Shown here one piece after another: positions 36,101-51,700 of a DNA stretch of 64,000 nt. The stretch is taken from contig CM022670.1 of the NCBI GenBank assembly GCA_012295275.1, positions 23,944,255-24,008,254 of the forward strand. Reading direction: 5' to 3'. The translations under genes and the position numbers were made by a program. The notes below the pieces were generated by a model. The model saw only the letters and a list, made by a program, of their open reading frames with translations. It searched no databases and was not told the DNA's origin. Each line of letters starts with the position of its first letter. Positions within the stretch are counted from its first letter, which is position 1. Source of the stretch: Chrysomallon squamiferum (lineage: Eukaryota > Mollusca > Gastropoda > Neomphalida > Peltospiridae).

Positions 36101-39100
36101 TTGTTTGTAAATTTCCTTTCTTTAATTATTCAATTTTAAAAGTGTAAAATAATTTTTGTAAGCAACAAATAAATTAGTTATGTTGTTTTTTAGACTGTTT
36201 ATATCCATTGGCAGGATTTCTTTGATTTTTTATTTTCTAAACCTTCCACTGGCAAGAAAGATGCACAGACTGCTAAGTGTCTGCACCATTAAATTTATTG
36301 GCACTGATAACCTTGAACTGTTCAAATTGGTTTCTGTTGGTTGCAGTTCTAGCTTTTGTAGAAAATTTTTGTTCATATATTTTTATTTTATTTTAATACT
36401 ATCATAATTGTTTGTTTTACATAAAAAATTGCATTTGTTGGGGTTTTAAATTTAATTATGTTATAAATTGCAGTTAGAGCAAAAATCCTTGAACCCATGA
36501 ACCCCTTAAATCCATAAACCTTTCTCTCCAAGTTGATGTTTGCCTTGAGAGAGATCATGTTTGTGTGTGTGTGTGCATGTGAGTGTGTGAAAGAAGTGTT
36601 AATATTAACTGAGTATCTTTGAATATATCTTACTTACATTGCCTTTTAAATAGATTTATGGATAACAATCTGTTTTATGAAAAAAAAATTAATGATGTTT
36701 GCTTCATTTTTTTATATTATTGAAAAGCACTATTTTCTTTGTTTAAATAGTTAAAATTATTTGCACATGCTATAATGCACAAACATTTAATTAGAAATTA
36801 AACCAGCATATAGGATAATCTTGTCAGATAACTACAGATTTTTTTATGATTGCTAGTACTTGGGAATATACTTAAAATAAACTATGGTGTTCAGACACTT
36901 TATTTTTTTGTAAGTAATTAATTTAGTAAGTAAAAACAAACAAATGAAATAAATAATCAGTGATACAAGAATAACTCAGTCTTGCATGCAAAAAGCACAA
37001 AAAAAGAAATCATTTGATGCTGATAGAAAAGATAATTTGTTTTAATAATAGGTTATTTTGTTATTTTATTTAATTATTGTTATTATTTTTAACAGGAATG
37101 GGTTTCTCATTAATATGCTTGCCTCTTAAATTTATTCCCAGTTATTAATACATGCAATGATAAATTAGAAATAAATTTAACAACAGCTCCATAATAAAAC
37201 AAGCAGATGCCTCAATCAGGTAAAGTAAAAGTATTATAAAAATTTTACAGAAAGTAAATACCATTTTACATGATGCAGAACATAAAATAATGCTGATATG
37301 AGATTTGTGGATGTCGTTCAGCTTGAAAGTTATCTTGACTGTGTTAAAGATATTACAGATATGTGCTACCATAGCAAAAAAAAAAAAAAAATGTATCTGT
37401 CATATGTTTCCTTGTAAGAAGACATATTTATTTCTCTTCTATTTACTTTACTTTGCTGGTTTTTGTTTTTAAAAAGAATTGATTTAATTCAGTAATTGTA
37501 TTAAAAAGAATATCTTTTTAAAAGCATTTTTATTTGTTCCACTTATACATTCATTTAGTACAAAGACATTATTTATGATTTAAATTAATTTTAATTAAAA
37601 TCTGCTAAATTTAGTCACATGCTATTGGATAAAAAAACAAAAACAATGTAATTTGTAATTTCTGTGTTTGATCTGTGATAAATAGAATTAATTTTTATTG
37701 TCTGTTTTAGCTAAATTAAAACATTTTGTTCCTGTTTCAAGGCCTGGTGTATTCAGTCGACAAGAACGTATCAAAAAAAATGCTGCGATGCCTTTAAAGA
37801 AAAGCTTTTGGAACTCAATGAAGCTAAAGTCAATGAAATGAATGGTCATCTTTATCAGGCAGTTACAAATTATATTGCCAATGGACGTTGGAGATTTTTG
37901 GCAGAGCATGGACCTTTGTTGGGAATCGTCTCCAAGGATCATCCTATAATGCATGAGTAAGTAAAGATAATTAAAAGTGTCTGTTGTTAGTTTTTATGTT
38001 TTGTTATTTTTTGTTTGTCTTCTCTATGATAAAAAAAGTTGGTAAAGTATGACTTGAAGACACTTTGTAATTCAAAACAGGAAATATTTAATAATTTCAG
38101 TGGACAGGTAACTGTTTTTAAACAAACATCTCTAAATAAAACCCAGTATAAATACATACATCAAAGACAAATATGTAATTATGATCTATTAGTTTAAATT
38201 TAATGCTCGTTTCTTAGATCCAGGATTCTATATTCAACCATGAACCAAACCAGCTTGCATTTGTTTTGGGTTGTTTTCTTTTTGTTTTCTTTTTCCTTTT
38301 TTTTTTTTGTTTTTACAAAACCCAGTGTGAGATTTAGAAAGGAATGGTACAAACAGAGAAAGAAAAATTACCTAGTTCAGCAATAATATTGAAAAGAAAA
38401 TAAATAGTAGCTCAGTGCTAAGAATTTACTAATTTTGTTCTAGATATTTTGTTTGGCCTGTAAAACATAATGGTGGTGTTGAGACTGCAGAAAAGATGTT
38501 AGACGGTGATGAAAAATATGTCATGGCTGTCAATGGTTGGGTGATGGGAGATGATCCTCTGAAAAGTTTTGCTGAAGAAGGTATCAGTAGTTTATATCAG
38601 GCTGTATAAACATAATAGTATACAAATCACACATACAGCCACAATTACTCTTTTGTTTGCATTTTTTTCTCTCTTTCATTGCAGTATATTTATCTTTACC
38701 TGTGAAATCTTGAATGGTTATTTGCAAGGAACAAGGAAAACAGAAGAAAAAACAAATAGAAAATATACTTGTGTTTTTGTTACAATTTATTTACCTGGAT
38801 ATTATAGGTTCATTTTAATGCAAGAGTGACTGTTTGGATAACAGTACTTGCTTCATTCTGGCTTGTGATCATATCATGAAAGATGTTATAGGAGTTAAAA
38901 AGTAATGTTTAAGAAAGAAAAAAAGAAGAACCCTGGTTATTTTTTTTTTTTGGTTTTTTATGCATAAATCTTAACCAAATTATTTTTTTTTGTCAGAGAT
39001 TATATTACAAATTTTGACTACTACATATATATTTTTTTTCATTTTTGAAAATAAATAACAACATGTATAATATTTAATTTTAGGTTCACATGTCTACTTG

Positions 39101-42100
39101 AGGCGTGAACTCATTGAGTGGGGTGACAGTGTGAAGTTGCGTTATGGCAAATCACCATCTGATTGTCCCTATCTGTGGAAACACATGACAGAATACACGG
39201 AAACCACTGCTAAAATATTTCATGGCATTCGCCTCGACAACTGCCACAGTACACCAATACATGTAGCTGAAGTAAGAGTGAAAATAAAATTTCAAATATA
39301 TAACTTTTAATATGGGCAGAATTTTTTGCTGTTAATGGGTTTTACTGAATAACATTTGCAGATTTAGTCTCTCATGTCATTGTTGTGAAATGTCATGTTT
39401 TTCAAAACTTTTATTTTCTTGTATGATCTTAATGTCAGTTGAAGACACCCCTGGTAAAACGAATAAAATTGTTCAGATTTAATTATGTTAGTGTATCCTT
39501 TAATCATTATTTTTTTTTTTTTTTATATTATTATAATTGATGACTTTGATAATTTGTTAATTAACTTTAATAATTTGGTCTCATTGTAGGGCAAATAGTT
39601 TTCTTCAATTTTCTTTTGGTTAGCACAAGATGAAATGAGTAAATACGTTAAATTGTATATATCTGATTTTTCATTTTCAGTACATGTTGGATAAAGCCAG
39701 GAAGATTCGTCCAGATCTGTATGTTGTGGCAGAGTTGTTTACTGGAGCAGAACATGTAGACAACATTTTTATCAACCGTCTGGGAATTAATTCTCTCATT
39801 AGAGGTATTTACTTTCCTTAGTACTTTAATTTGTTCTTACTAAACAGTTTCAGTTATAAATTACCAGTAGTGTAAATCAGGACATGGATCCTCATTTCAT
39901 ATTCTGTGAATTTTGTTTACTGTCTAGTGTGGCATGATTGAGATATAAAAAAAAACATATGTTTATCTGTTCAGGTTTTGTTTTGACATTATTATGTTGA
40001 TTTAAATGAAAAAAGATTAACACATTCATATTGCAGCATAAAAGTGAATTCACAAAGCTTAAAATATATTCAGTTTTTATTTTAAAAAAAATATATTTTT
40101 ATTTCTATTTTTAAGCTGTAATATTGATGCTGTTTTTCAGAGAGTTTATCAGCTTGGGATGCCCATGAAGAAGTTCGACTTGTCCACCGATATGGAGGAA
40201 TCCCAGTCGGATCTTTTGTGCAGCCTCGTGTTCGTCCACTTGTCCCTTCAGTGGCACACGCTTTATTCTTTGATCAGACACATGACAACCCATCAGCAAT
40301 TCAGGTAAAAAAACAGCTAAATAAAATAAACATAGGATGGCCATTGCTCTATTTTCTTGCATACATCATTTTATTCTGTTTTATATCCCAAATTTCTTTT
40401 TCTTTCATTAAACAGATAGAAATGTAGATTTCAATAAATTTTTCGTTAATCTTTTTTCTTTCAAGAAGGAATAGCTGTCAAATGTTAACAGATGGACAGT
40501 TATTAGCAGTTATCATCTTGAGATTAATGCAATACTATTGCAGATTTAAAAATAAAAAATAACCTCCCAAAAGGAAGATGTATATTAAAGTTTATATCAG
40601 TTCTTAATTATAAAAAATAAACACCAAACTTTTTCAACTTCTAAATGCTGTCTATCTTTGTAATTGTATATATGAAACAATTGTAGGTGAAATGAAATTT
40701 TAATTAATTTTTCAGAAAAGGTCTGCATATGATCTTTGGCCAAGTACAGCTCTGATATCCATGGCTTGCTGTGCATCTGGAAGTAACCGAGGCTTTGATC
40801 AGTTGGTACCACATCACGTATGTGAATATAATTTACTGTTTTTTTATTTTACTGATTCAAAATGTGCAGATAAAGAATAAAATTATTAATAAATAATATA
40901 TTTAAAAAGGTCTGATGTAATCATTTAAATAAGAAATGCTTGCTAATTATTATTTATTTATTTGTATATATTTTAATTTCTTTAGTATCTGTTATAGTAA
41001 ACCTACTACCATTTGATTTCTGAAAATGTGGTTTGAAGTTATTTGTAAATAACAAAGTGTATAACATTATTTCAAGGTAAATTGTACACATTTGTAAAAA
41101 TGCATTTCGTAACATTTTAATTATAGATTCATATTGTTAAAGAAGAAAGAATGTATCCATCGTGGAACAGCCAGGAGAATCCAGGTGAAGCTTACATCAA
41201 TGGGTCATTTGGAATCACAAATGGCAAGAAAGTATTGAACCAACTTCACTATGAAATGGGGAAGCATGGTTTTAACCAGGTACTTAAGAAGTTAAAATTT
41301 TGGGAAGTGGGCATTATTAATGGTTCAGAATAGATCAGAAAATACATTTGTAACTGTCTTAAATATCGTTATTATTGAACTGACATTTATCACATGTACT
41401 GTTGATTTTGAAACCATTTTACATGGGTTATATGATTAAAGTCATGGATATTGTCTGTTATTGGTAAAAGTTTCAAGTTACTGTTTTTGGATAATTTTTA
41501 CAGTAATCTAAAAATGGAATGTGTTTTTGGAGATGTTAGTTGTTAAACTTCAGTGTTAGTTTTGTCAGTACTTTAGTTCTTTCTTTTTTTTTTTTGGATT
41601 GTTTATTTGTGGCCCACCTGGAGAAAAATATGTACTGGGAGAAAAAAAGGTTATGCAACATAATATATTCCCCTCTAGGAAAACAATAAATAATTATTTC
41701 TGTGATTGGCAGTAAAATTACTTGTTAAATGGTTTAGGTCTATGTGGACCAGCTAGACATGAATGTTGTGTCTGTGACACGCCATAATCCCCATACACAC
41801 CAGTCAATAGTCCTTGTGGCAAGAACATCGTTTCAGCATCCAGCCGATGAAGATGACAAAGGTCAAACTAAACCAATGACTGTGCAGGGTATGTTTTCAC
41901 AAATTTTTGTCTGATCTAATACTTGTTTTATCTTCACAAGGACAGTTCTTTTTGATTATTAGTTATTTTTTTATATCAGTTTTACCAATCTGTCTTCTGA
42001 TCCTCTTGATTTCATAATTTACATTATGTTTAATATTTTTTGTGTTTTTAAGGATAGATATTTAATTACATTTTTATAATCATTATTAAACATTTTTAAG

Positions 42101-44320
42101 AATCATTTCATAAATTGAAATAAGTTGTTTATTTTTAAGTGTTAGTAATGTTTAAAAAATTGGAAACATTTCATTATGTAGTTTGTTAATGTCAGATTTT
42201 TCTTTTAATACTAAGCCTTTTAAAGAAAAAACAAGCTTTCTTAAATTAAGGACTTTTTACTTATTTTGTTTGAATAACTTCCGATGATTAAACAAAAATA
42301 TTTAATATTTCAGGACTGATAGATGAGGTTATATTGCAGGGGCGCATGCGTTATTCTAAAGCATACTCATATGAAAGAAATCCAAACTACATCAATGGAT
42401 TACCAGACTATTACCTTGAACTTAAAACACATTTTCCTGTAGAACAAAGTGACATGGTCAGTGTGACTAAAAAAGACAAATTTGTGGAAGTTACATTTGA
42501 GAACTTGACACCAGGAAGTGTCATTGCGTTCAGGTATTATAAGTATAAGTGAACTTCTGTGCCAAAAACATTAATAATCGTGTTGATATTTTTAAATAAA
42601 ATGCCTGTCTCCCAAAACATCCTGATAGCTGATTTACTTGCTGAATTGTATGCACTTGAATGCTGCTAAAGAGTTTGTAAAGATGATTAAATACAGAATT
42701 AACAAAAGCCTTACATCAAAATGCATTGTCTTTTATTGGACTAAATGTGACATAGACTAATAGTGAGAAAAATTGCTGAGAATTGTTATTTACTGTAAGT
42801 AAATCATTGGAAAAGTTACTTGACAGTTTTGATAATTATTAACAAAATATTTTGACCTTTATGAACAATATAATCAATTTGGAATGGACACAACAATATG
42901 TATAAAAAAAAATATATTATAAAAGGTTATCCTGTAATTTTATTTGTATATGTCTAACGTTAATTATCTTTATTTATTAACAAAGAATTATTCAGTTTGT
43001 TATACAAGTTTTTTAAAATTATCTTTGATATGGGAGAACATTAAAAATGATTTCAGTTATTTTAAATATATTTATGAGATTTAGCATTTAAATTAAAAAA
43101 TAACAAAGAATAATGTCAGAATGATATTTAAACTGATCTGTTTTCACACTTTGTTTTTCCGTTCAGGACAAGTATGCCAAGAGACGCACGCACTGCAGTG
43201 TTAGAAATCCGCCGTGGTGTTGGTCAGTTTGGATATCTGATGAGATCTTACAGTGGCAGCACTATGTTTGATGACACATGGGATAAATCTAATTTCCGTG
43301 CCATTGTGTCTGCTTTGACTTTAGCTGATTTGAATGAGGTGTTGTACAGAGCAAGCCCTGAAGAAGAGGCAGATGGTTTTGGAATCTCAGCTTATGATGT
43401 GCCTGGATTAGGCCCTATTGTTTATTGTGGCATTAGAGGTTATATTAATATATATTTTTTTTTTTACATTAATTTTTATTTTATTTATTTACTTATTTAC
43501 TTATTTTTATTTGTTTTTGTATGTATATAGATCCAAAGAATCAATATATATTTACAATACACTCTGTGAAAACTGGCACCATTACCAAGTCCATCCAGCT
43601 ACCGTTAATCTTTTATGAACAAAACTTTGACCAATCCAGATGTTGTCTACTTCAGAAACCAGGTGTAAATTCCAGAACAAATTAACAATTTGTATAATAA
43701 TTAGCATAGTCAACAACTTAACACAATTTTGCAAGTACAATCACTTCTTAAACAATGGTGGCAATTTGCACATAATTAGGCTACACTTTTTAAATTCTTA
43801 ATAAACAAAAGTGCCATGCTTTTTGTAATTACTACATGCAGCTAAATGAACAAGATTATTATTAGTGTGTTGATAGCTAAGTGAATTTAGATTTAGTATC
43901 AAAAGCAGAAGGCTGCATAAATACGTATGGCACATGTTTTGCTTTGTTTTGAATTCATTGTAATGGCTTTGCAGCCTAAAAAACAGCAAAATATTGAACT
44001 TTCAGAAGCCAAACTATTGTCATAAACATAAAATTAAACATCTACATGTATACAGACTCATTCGAGAAGTGATAAAATTATTTAAAAAAAACTTATTTTT
44101 ATGTTTATGAATACTTGCAGCCTGTTTTCTCAGGTCTTGGACCTCTACTTATGTTGGTTTGTTAATTGTAATTATGTCATTTATCATCACATCTGTAAAA
44201 CAATGCATTTGATGGAAATAACGGAAGTCTGCTGACTGATCACAGAATGTTTCACAAAATTGTTGGACAAAATGGATGCAAAATGTATTGATAATATCAA
44301 CTTCCAAGTGATGTATTTAA

Positions 44321-44371
<51 letters not shown>

Positions 44372-47300
44372 TAAAATAAAATAATAAAATTAAAAATAAA
44401 TAAATAAATAAAAGAAAATTAAAAATAAAAGGAAGAAGAAGGTGACTTGGACTTTGCCATTGGTTAATAGGCAAAGTTTCGTACAAAAGAACAATTGTTT
44501 CGCTCATCTTGACCTCTGACTTGAATCCTGGCAATGCAAATTAAAATATAAAGACAGGCAATATTTGACATTTTAAAAACGTAGTGACCATTACTGACAA
44601 TTGTACAAAACTAATATTTCGGTAGAGTAATGACCCACAAATTCAAAAATCTGATTGGATTCACAATACACACAATGATCCAATGACCGAACTTTCGTAC
44701 ACTGACGTTCTTAACATGATAAAACAAATTAAAAATTTTGCTGCTGCTGCTATCAAAAGCATTTTAAATGTGGAGGCTGTGAAAGAAATATGAAAAAAAA
44801 AGGTAAAAAAAAAGTGTAGTTGTTGATGAGTTTTTCATATGACACCTGATAAACATGTAACAATAATATTTGTAATTAAACATTCCAATTTCATGTCATT
44901 TTCATCTTTATAGACCATCACTCTGTCTGAAATGGCATACATGGTTGGTCCCAAGTTAATCCAGTTTTGTCATAGTCCATATATAAATAAATATATATAT
45001 ATATTTGAAAAAAAATTTAAAAAAAAAAAGATATTTGGACAGTTGCTCTTTAGGAGTTGGTGGATAATTTTTATATTTTAATATTGTATTTTAAATTTTA
45101 GTCTTCAAGTACATAAATTAATTTGTTTACAACATTATCCATTTTTTTTTTTTTTTTGATATTGATTATTATTTTTCAAAAAGGTTTCAGAAACTGATAA
45201 CTTTCAAAAAAAGGTTATTTCTTTATTTAACATCTTTCTTTTTAACATCTTACTAAAATAAACTGTTTTACTAGATTGCTAAAGAATTTCTGAACTGAAA
45301 GGTACAAAATAGCATCAGTCTTTATATTTCAGTCAGCTATGAACCTGAGAGTTAAAAAGAAAAAAAATGTCAAAAGATTTTTAAATGACCTTTTGAATTT
45401 AAATTTAAATGTTTTAAATGGTGATTGCCATCATCAGTATTTAAATGCTGTAACAGAGTATAATGGATGATTCATTTGATACCATAATTATGATCTATAA
45501 CTATATCTTCCACTTATTCCACAAAACTGAAAAGAATATTGATATACATATCAAACTGAATAAAAGTAGAAACTGAAAATTACTTCTGTTTATTAACCTT
45601 AAGAAACAACAGTTGCCCACTGATTGATAACTAGGAGCCAAAAGTTTTTATTAAACAGCTTCTGCAACAGTGTATCATGTATAAAAAAAAAAAAAAAAAT
45701 AGACAGAGGAGGAAATGAAAAAAATTACCTTGCATTTTTCATTTTAGGTATAATATCAGTGCTAAATGACCTCCGACCTACAAATGATCTGGGTCATCCT
45801 CTGTGTGTGAATCTGCGGGCTGGTCATTGGCTGCCTGATTATGTGGCCAGCAGGCTCCTGCTTCATGAAGGGACTGTAGATGTGAGTAACAGTTCATACT
45901 TTCATGTTAAATGTAGAGAGATCTGAAGAGAACAGTAATACTTCAGTGTTGGTCTTGTCCACCAGAAAAGTTTCATCAAAGTAGTACTGTAGTAGAAACC
46001 TGTTTCCACTATGACCATGCATGCATCTAAAGTTATGGTATTTGCTGCCTGTCCAAGTGTTAGAGTTGCAGTTTACCCATAAAGCATTAGATAGCTTCTT
46101 TCATTCTTTATCACTGAAAATGTTTGCCATATTATTAGCAAAAAAATTAGTTACTGTTGTGGATTTTTAGACAATACATTTAACTGCTATCAGTGCTTTA
46201 ACCTTTCTGTGGATTAGTTGTTTTGTTAGAGTACAAAACAGAAAATCAGATATAATGCAAGGATAATCTTTTTACTGTGCATTTCTAAAACAGAAAACAA
46301 TTGAATAAAGAATTAATAAATACCATTCAACTTTTACAGCTAGGCAACTGGTTTAAAGGAATCTTTGATCATTTAAAGAATGTGCCACCTTACCTGGTTC
46401 CTTGTTATTTTGATGCTATTGTCACAGGTGCATATGTTGTTCTCCGAGAAATGGCTGTGCAGCAAATGGCAGAGTAAGCTTTTGTTTTAATTGTTTCCTT
46501 TTTAGATGTTTGTCTATTATGTCTCTCTGGAACTGTAAAATCATTTTTTTTCGGATATAACTGCCTCCAATTGTAAATTTATGTTTTTCAAATAAATCTG
46601 TCTGCAATTGTAAAGTTTTGAATTTTGTTTTCAATATTTATATCTGGATTTGTAATGGGAATGTGATAAACTGATTCTGTTGAAAGTATTTAATAATGTC
46701 TGATGGCCTGTAATAGTTTTTCACAACACATTCACCAAGACTTCTTTGGCTGGATTTACATTCTTATTTGTTTGAATATAATAAAAGTCTGAGGTTTGGC
46801 TGAATTTGTTAGTTTCTGAAAGTAATTTTTGTTGAAGGAAGAAACTAAAGTAAATTTTTAAGAATGAGAGAGATAAAAGTCAAAATTAACATTGTTTTTA
46901 TTTACAGATTTGTGAAGAATGGGTCAACTTTTGTTCAAGCTCTTTCCATGGGTTCTGTTCAGTTCTGTGGCTATGTTAAAAATTCAAAGTTGCCACCATT
47001 GCCCACTGACATGGAGCCTCCCATCAGAGTAGAAATGGACATGAAGACAGAAGAGGAATTTTATGCACCATTATCCCTGGCAGCAGGTTTGCTCCGTTTG
47101 CTGTTGTTGTTGTTGTTATGATTATTTCATAATCACTTGGCTATGTGAGTATCTGAAGAACACATGTTACTGTTAACATATGTGAATTTGTTTCAGGGTT
47201 TCCACATTTCTGTAGTGGTTACATGAGAAACTGGGGACGGGATACATTCATCTCAGCCCGTGGCCTGCTGCTGATACCAGGACGATTTGAAGAAGCAAGG

Positions 47301-48166
47301 TTAAAAACTAAAAAAGTATTTAAGAGAGGAATTTTTTTTTTTTTTTTAATCATTGTACTTTTAGAATATTTCAGTTGTTTAAAAAGAGTTAGATAAACAA
47401 ACTTTCTGGTTTTTGCTTAATTTTAAACTGCTATGAATCATCCGTTTATTAGAGAACTACATTTCTTAGCAATTTACTGATACAGGTTTGAAAGACATTT
47501 TATCAGTTATGTAGCATTTTATTAATTTTAAGTTAATTTAAACAGATTAATAAATATAGATTTTATTCTATTTGTATTCGTAGATAGTAAAATGTAAGGC
47601 ATTACCTGTAACATCCTTTTTTTTTTTCTTACATTTTCCATTTGGTACTAATATAATTTGATTTTTATTTCATCAACAGGTGCATTATCCTTGCTTTTGG
47701 TGGCTGTTTAAGGCATGGGCTGATTCCTAACCTGCTGAATGAAGGAACTGGAGCTCGGTACAACTGTCGAGATGCTGTCTGGTGGTGGATGCAGTGTATC
47801 AAAGATTACTGTCAAATGGCACCAGATGGATTACAATTGTTGAATGATCAGGTCTGCCGAATGTATCCTACAGATGACAGTCCACCACAAGTTGGAGAAC
47901 ATCATGTTAGAATATACTTTAAATAATTAACATGAATACAAACACACACATGCACACACACAAACACACAAACTAAATCTTGGTGATGAAAATCCATTTG
48001 AATGATATTAAAATATTCTTTTAGAAACAACCACTTCATGATGTTATGCATGAAGCTCTGCAGAGACATGCCCAAGGCATTAAGTTTGTTGAGAGAAATG
48101 CTGGACCCCAGATTGACAGTGAAATGACAGAACAAGGTAGAGATTTTTCTGTATCATTGAACATGG

Positions 48167-48203
<37 letters not shown>

Positions 48204-48702
48204 TTGTTGTTGTTTTTTTTTTTTTTTCTAATAGGTATTGTTTAAAAATCTTTATTTTTTTCAAAAAAATAGAGACAGTCATAAATTGTTTTGTTTGTTT
48301 TTGTTTCATTTTTTTTTAGAATTAAATTAATTAAAATTTAGGCTCCCCCACTAAATATTTTAAAAACACATCTAAAATTCAAACATATGAAACTGTAATA
48401 TAAATCAAAATAGAATTTAAAAATTAAATTCAGTGACAGGCAAAATTGAAGATCTGCTGTTCTTTAAACTAAGAAGAAGAACAAACAAATGTTGTGGAAA
48501 TTGATAAATTCTAATACATTCTTGCTGAAACTCTACCCAGTTTTTTCAGAGTTTTATGGCTTAAGATGCCAAACAATGAATGGTCTGCCTCCAGTTGGCT
48601 AATTTCAACTGCTTTTTATGATGATTTCTTTGCATTTGCAATAGTAAATACTAAAAATGTCATAATTTTGTCAGTTATTGTCTAATTTCCATAAATGTTT
48701 TA

Positions 48703-48734
<32 letters not shown>

Positions 48735-51700
48735 TTTTTAAAATATATTTAAGCGCTCCTTTAAGAACTATGTATATCTCATTTTTGTTTTGGGTTCCCA
48801 GGTGTTTCTATTTGCCTAAGTGCCTCAGAAATCATATCTCATTAATTCATTTGTGTTCTTTCTGAAGGTTTTACAGTAGAAGCTGGTGTGGACTGGAACA
48901 CTGGGTTTGTATATGGTGGTAATGAATTCAACTGTGGAACATGGATGGATAAGATGGGAAGCTCTCAAAAAGCAGGAAACAAGGGCAAACCTGCCACCCC
49001 AAGGTAATCATATCCCTACATTTCTCAGTATGTCTTGATTAAACAAACAAATGGAATTTGTTGGAAAATCCTTTTATTTCTTAAAATACTTAGCTTTAAA
49101 AGTTTATTTTCATCAGTGCTCACTAAACAGGAATAGATTATGGGAAATGTGTCTTGTTTTGATTTTTAATAGTCCATAAAGTAGTCTTGATTTATAATAT
49201 ATGTTAATGTGTAGAGATGGGTCAGCTGTGGAGTTGGTTGGGTTGAGCATGTCCATTATCAACTGGCTTGACAGTCTCCAGAAAGAAGGACAGTTTCCAT
49301 ACCAAGCAGTTACAGCTAGAAAAGATGGTTAGTTTCTCCAGTTATTTTTTAATATTTCTCTGGGGGTTTTTATTTATAGAATAGCAGAGAGAAGATTGAT
49401 TATGTTATAACATCTAATTAAATATTAACTGGTGGTTCTACATAATAAATGGGGAAAAAAATAATACTGTTCAGTAAGCTAAATTTTTTATTTCTTACTT
49501 TATATTTTTCTTCATCTTCATTTTTTTGTATATTTTATGCATAATTCTTCCAGCATGAAATTAACATTCATAAATAAAAATATCGCCAGTACAAAATTAG
49601 AAAATTAACTACATAATTATTATATTCTGTTATAATCCTCCAAATTTTGTAAAGAATTCATATAATTAAAATAATTTTGTAAGTACATAGTGTTGGAAAC
49701 ACATTGGCATTTGATCCCACTTAATTGTCTGCACTTACACATTTTCTAGGTAAAAATGTGGAAGTCACATACAAAGACTGGGCTCACTTAATAGTATCTA
49801 ACTTTGAGAAGCATTTCTGGATCAATACAGTTCCCGATCCAGACACTGAAACTAATCCAGATCTCATCTTTAGACGAGGCATGTACAAAGATACCTGTAA
49901 TGGATCCAGACCCTGGGCAGACTACCAGTTACGACCAAACTATCCCATTGCTATGGTTGTGGTCAGCTGATTTCATTCTTGTTAATTAATTAAAAATAAG
50001 AGATTAAATTGTTACTTTAGTGCAAGTATGGATAATGTAACAAATGCTTAGTTGTGACCAAACTTTTCTGCTAATACTGTTGTCATCTGTTCACATTTTA
50101 CTTTATCTGTTTAAATTGTTGTTGTTGATGTGGGGAAGGTTTACTTACTACCAGACTCTTTCATTGCTATATTTGTAGTCATTTGATTGTAGTTTTATTT
50201 AATTTTCCTTTTTCCTTTTTTTCTTTATTTACAATTGTTTTATTAATTTTGTTGCCTGAATTTTGAACAGCTGTTAAAGGTTGTTTTATTTAAATTCTTT
50301 ATAGTGTTTTTTATGATTAATATTGCTTTTTATTTTAATTTAAACATTTCAGTACTATGAGTTTTTTTTTTTTCAACTGTAAAAGGGTGAAAAATAATTT
50401 CTAATAAAGTTCATATTGTCATAAAAATAATTTCTTTTCATAAAATTTCATATTGTTTTAAATAAAAATATTCTGTTTATAATGTGTAATTAAAATTGGT
50501 TAGTACATATTTTGAAATAATTAAACACTCTTCAGGCTCCAGAACTCTTCTTAGCAAACCATGCATGGATTGCTCTTGATCTGGCTCAGGAGATTCTTCT
50601 TGGTCCTCTTGGCATGAAAACTCTGGATCCCAAGTAACTTATTTCTATTTATTTATTTTTTATTTTTAAAAATTTAAATTCATATTGTCATTATCTAGAA
50701 TAAATTGTTTAATATTTACAAGTATTCTAGTCCCGGCTAAACTACTGTTTAATCTATGGAGTTTTGAATTATTATTGACATCAGAGCATCTAAAAATGAT
50801 GTAGGTTTTTGAATATATTTTAGTTAAATAAAAATGTTTCTGCATTACAGAGATTGGGCATACCGGCCATATTATGACAATGCAAATGACACAAATGATG
50901 AGAAATCATCTTTGGGATTCAGCTATCATCAAGGGCCAGTAAGTTTATTTTAAAATTAAACATTCTCACCTTCACACAGATAAAAAAAAATAAAAGATAG
51001 GTAACATTTGATTAACATAAAAGTAAATTCAAAGAATTTTCATTATGGACGATGGATATGTGTGATAGACAAATTTTAGTGTTTTCAAACATAAAATTGT
51101 CTTTAACTGTATAATAGATTTCTAACATTTATTGCTCTGTAGGAATGGCTGTGGCCCATTGGTTTCTTCATGAGAGCCAAACTGCATTATGCAAACTTAA
51201 TAGAACAGTCAAAAACAGGCACTTTGAAGAAAACTGTACAGTTTGTTGAATCACATTTGGCAAAACATTACAAAGAAATCATGGATTCACCATGGCAGTC
51301 TCTACCTGAAATGACAAATGCTGATGGCATGGTGAGTGATATATAAGATATTTTGTCTGTAAATAAAACCAGTTTGGTTTTTAAACTTTATTATGTCGTA
51401 CTATTTGTATATATTTGTTAAGTGTTGGAGCACAAGTTGAAGATTACAGAATTAGTTATGACAGCTAGTTGTCAAATAGGTAGAACAATGAAATTGAAAA
51501 ATATATATTTGATTAATGATCAGTATTACCATGATTTTATTGGCATTTAGACTCGGCCTAAATTTGATGAAGAATTCAAAAATATTTATTTAAACTTTTT
51601 ATAAACTGAATTCTGACAGGCTATTTATTAACATTTAATGTTCATTTTTCTTCTAAATCACAGTATTGTCCATTCAGTTGTCGAGCCCAGGCATGGAGTG

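Noticed and set aside
37712-37741. Alternative AGL exon 6 start at the TCTGTTTTAG acceptor (37710)
   Set aside because: With the exon 5 phase it gives an immediate TAA; the TTTCAAG acceptor is the only one that fits phase and family sequence.
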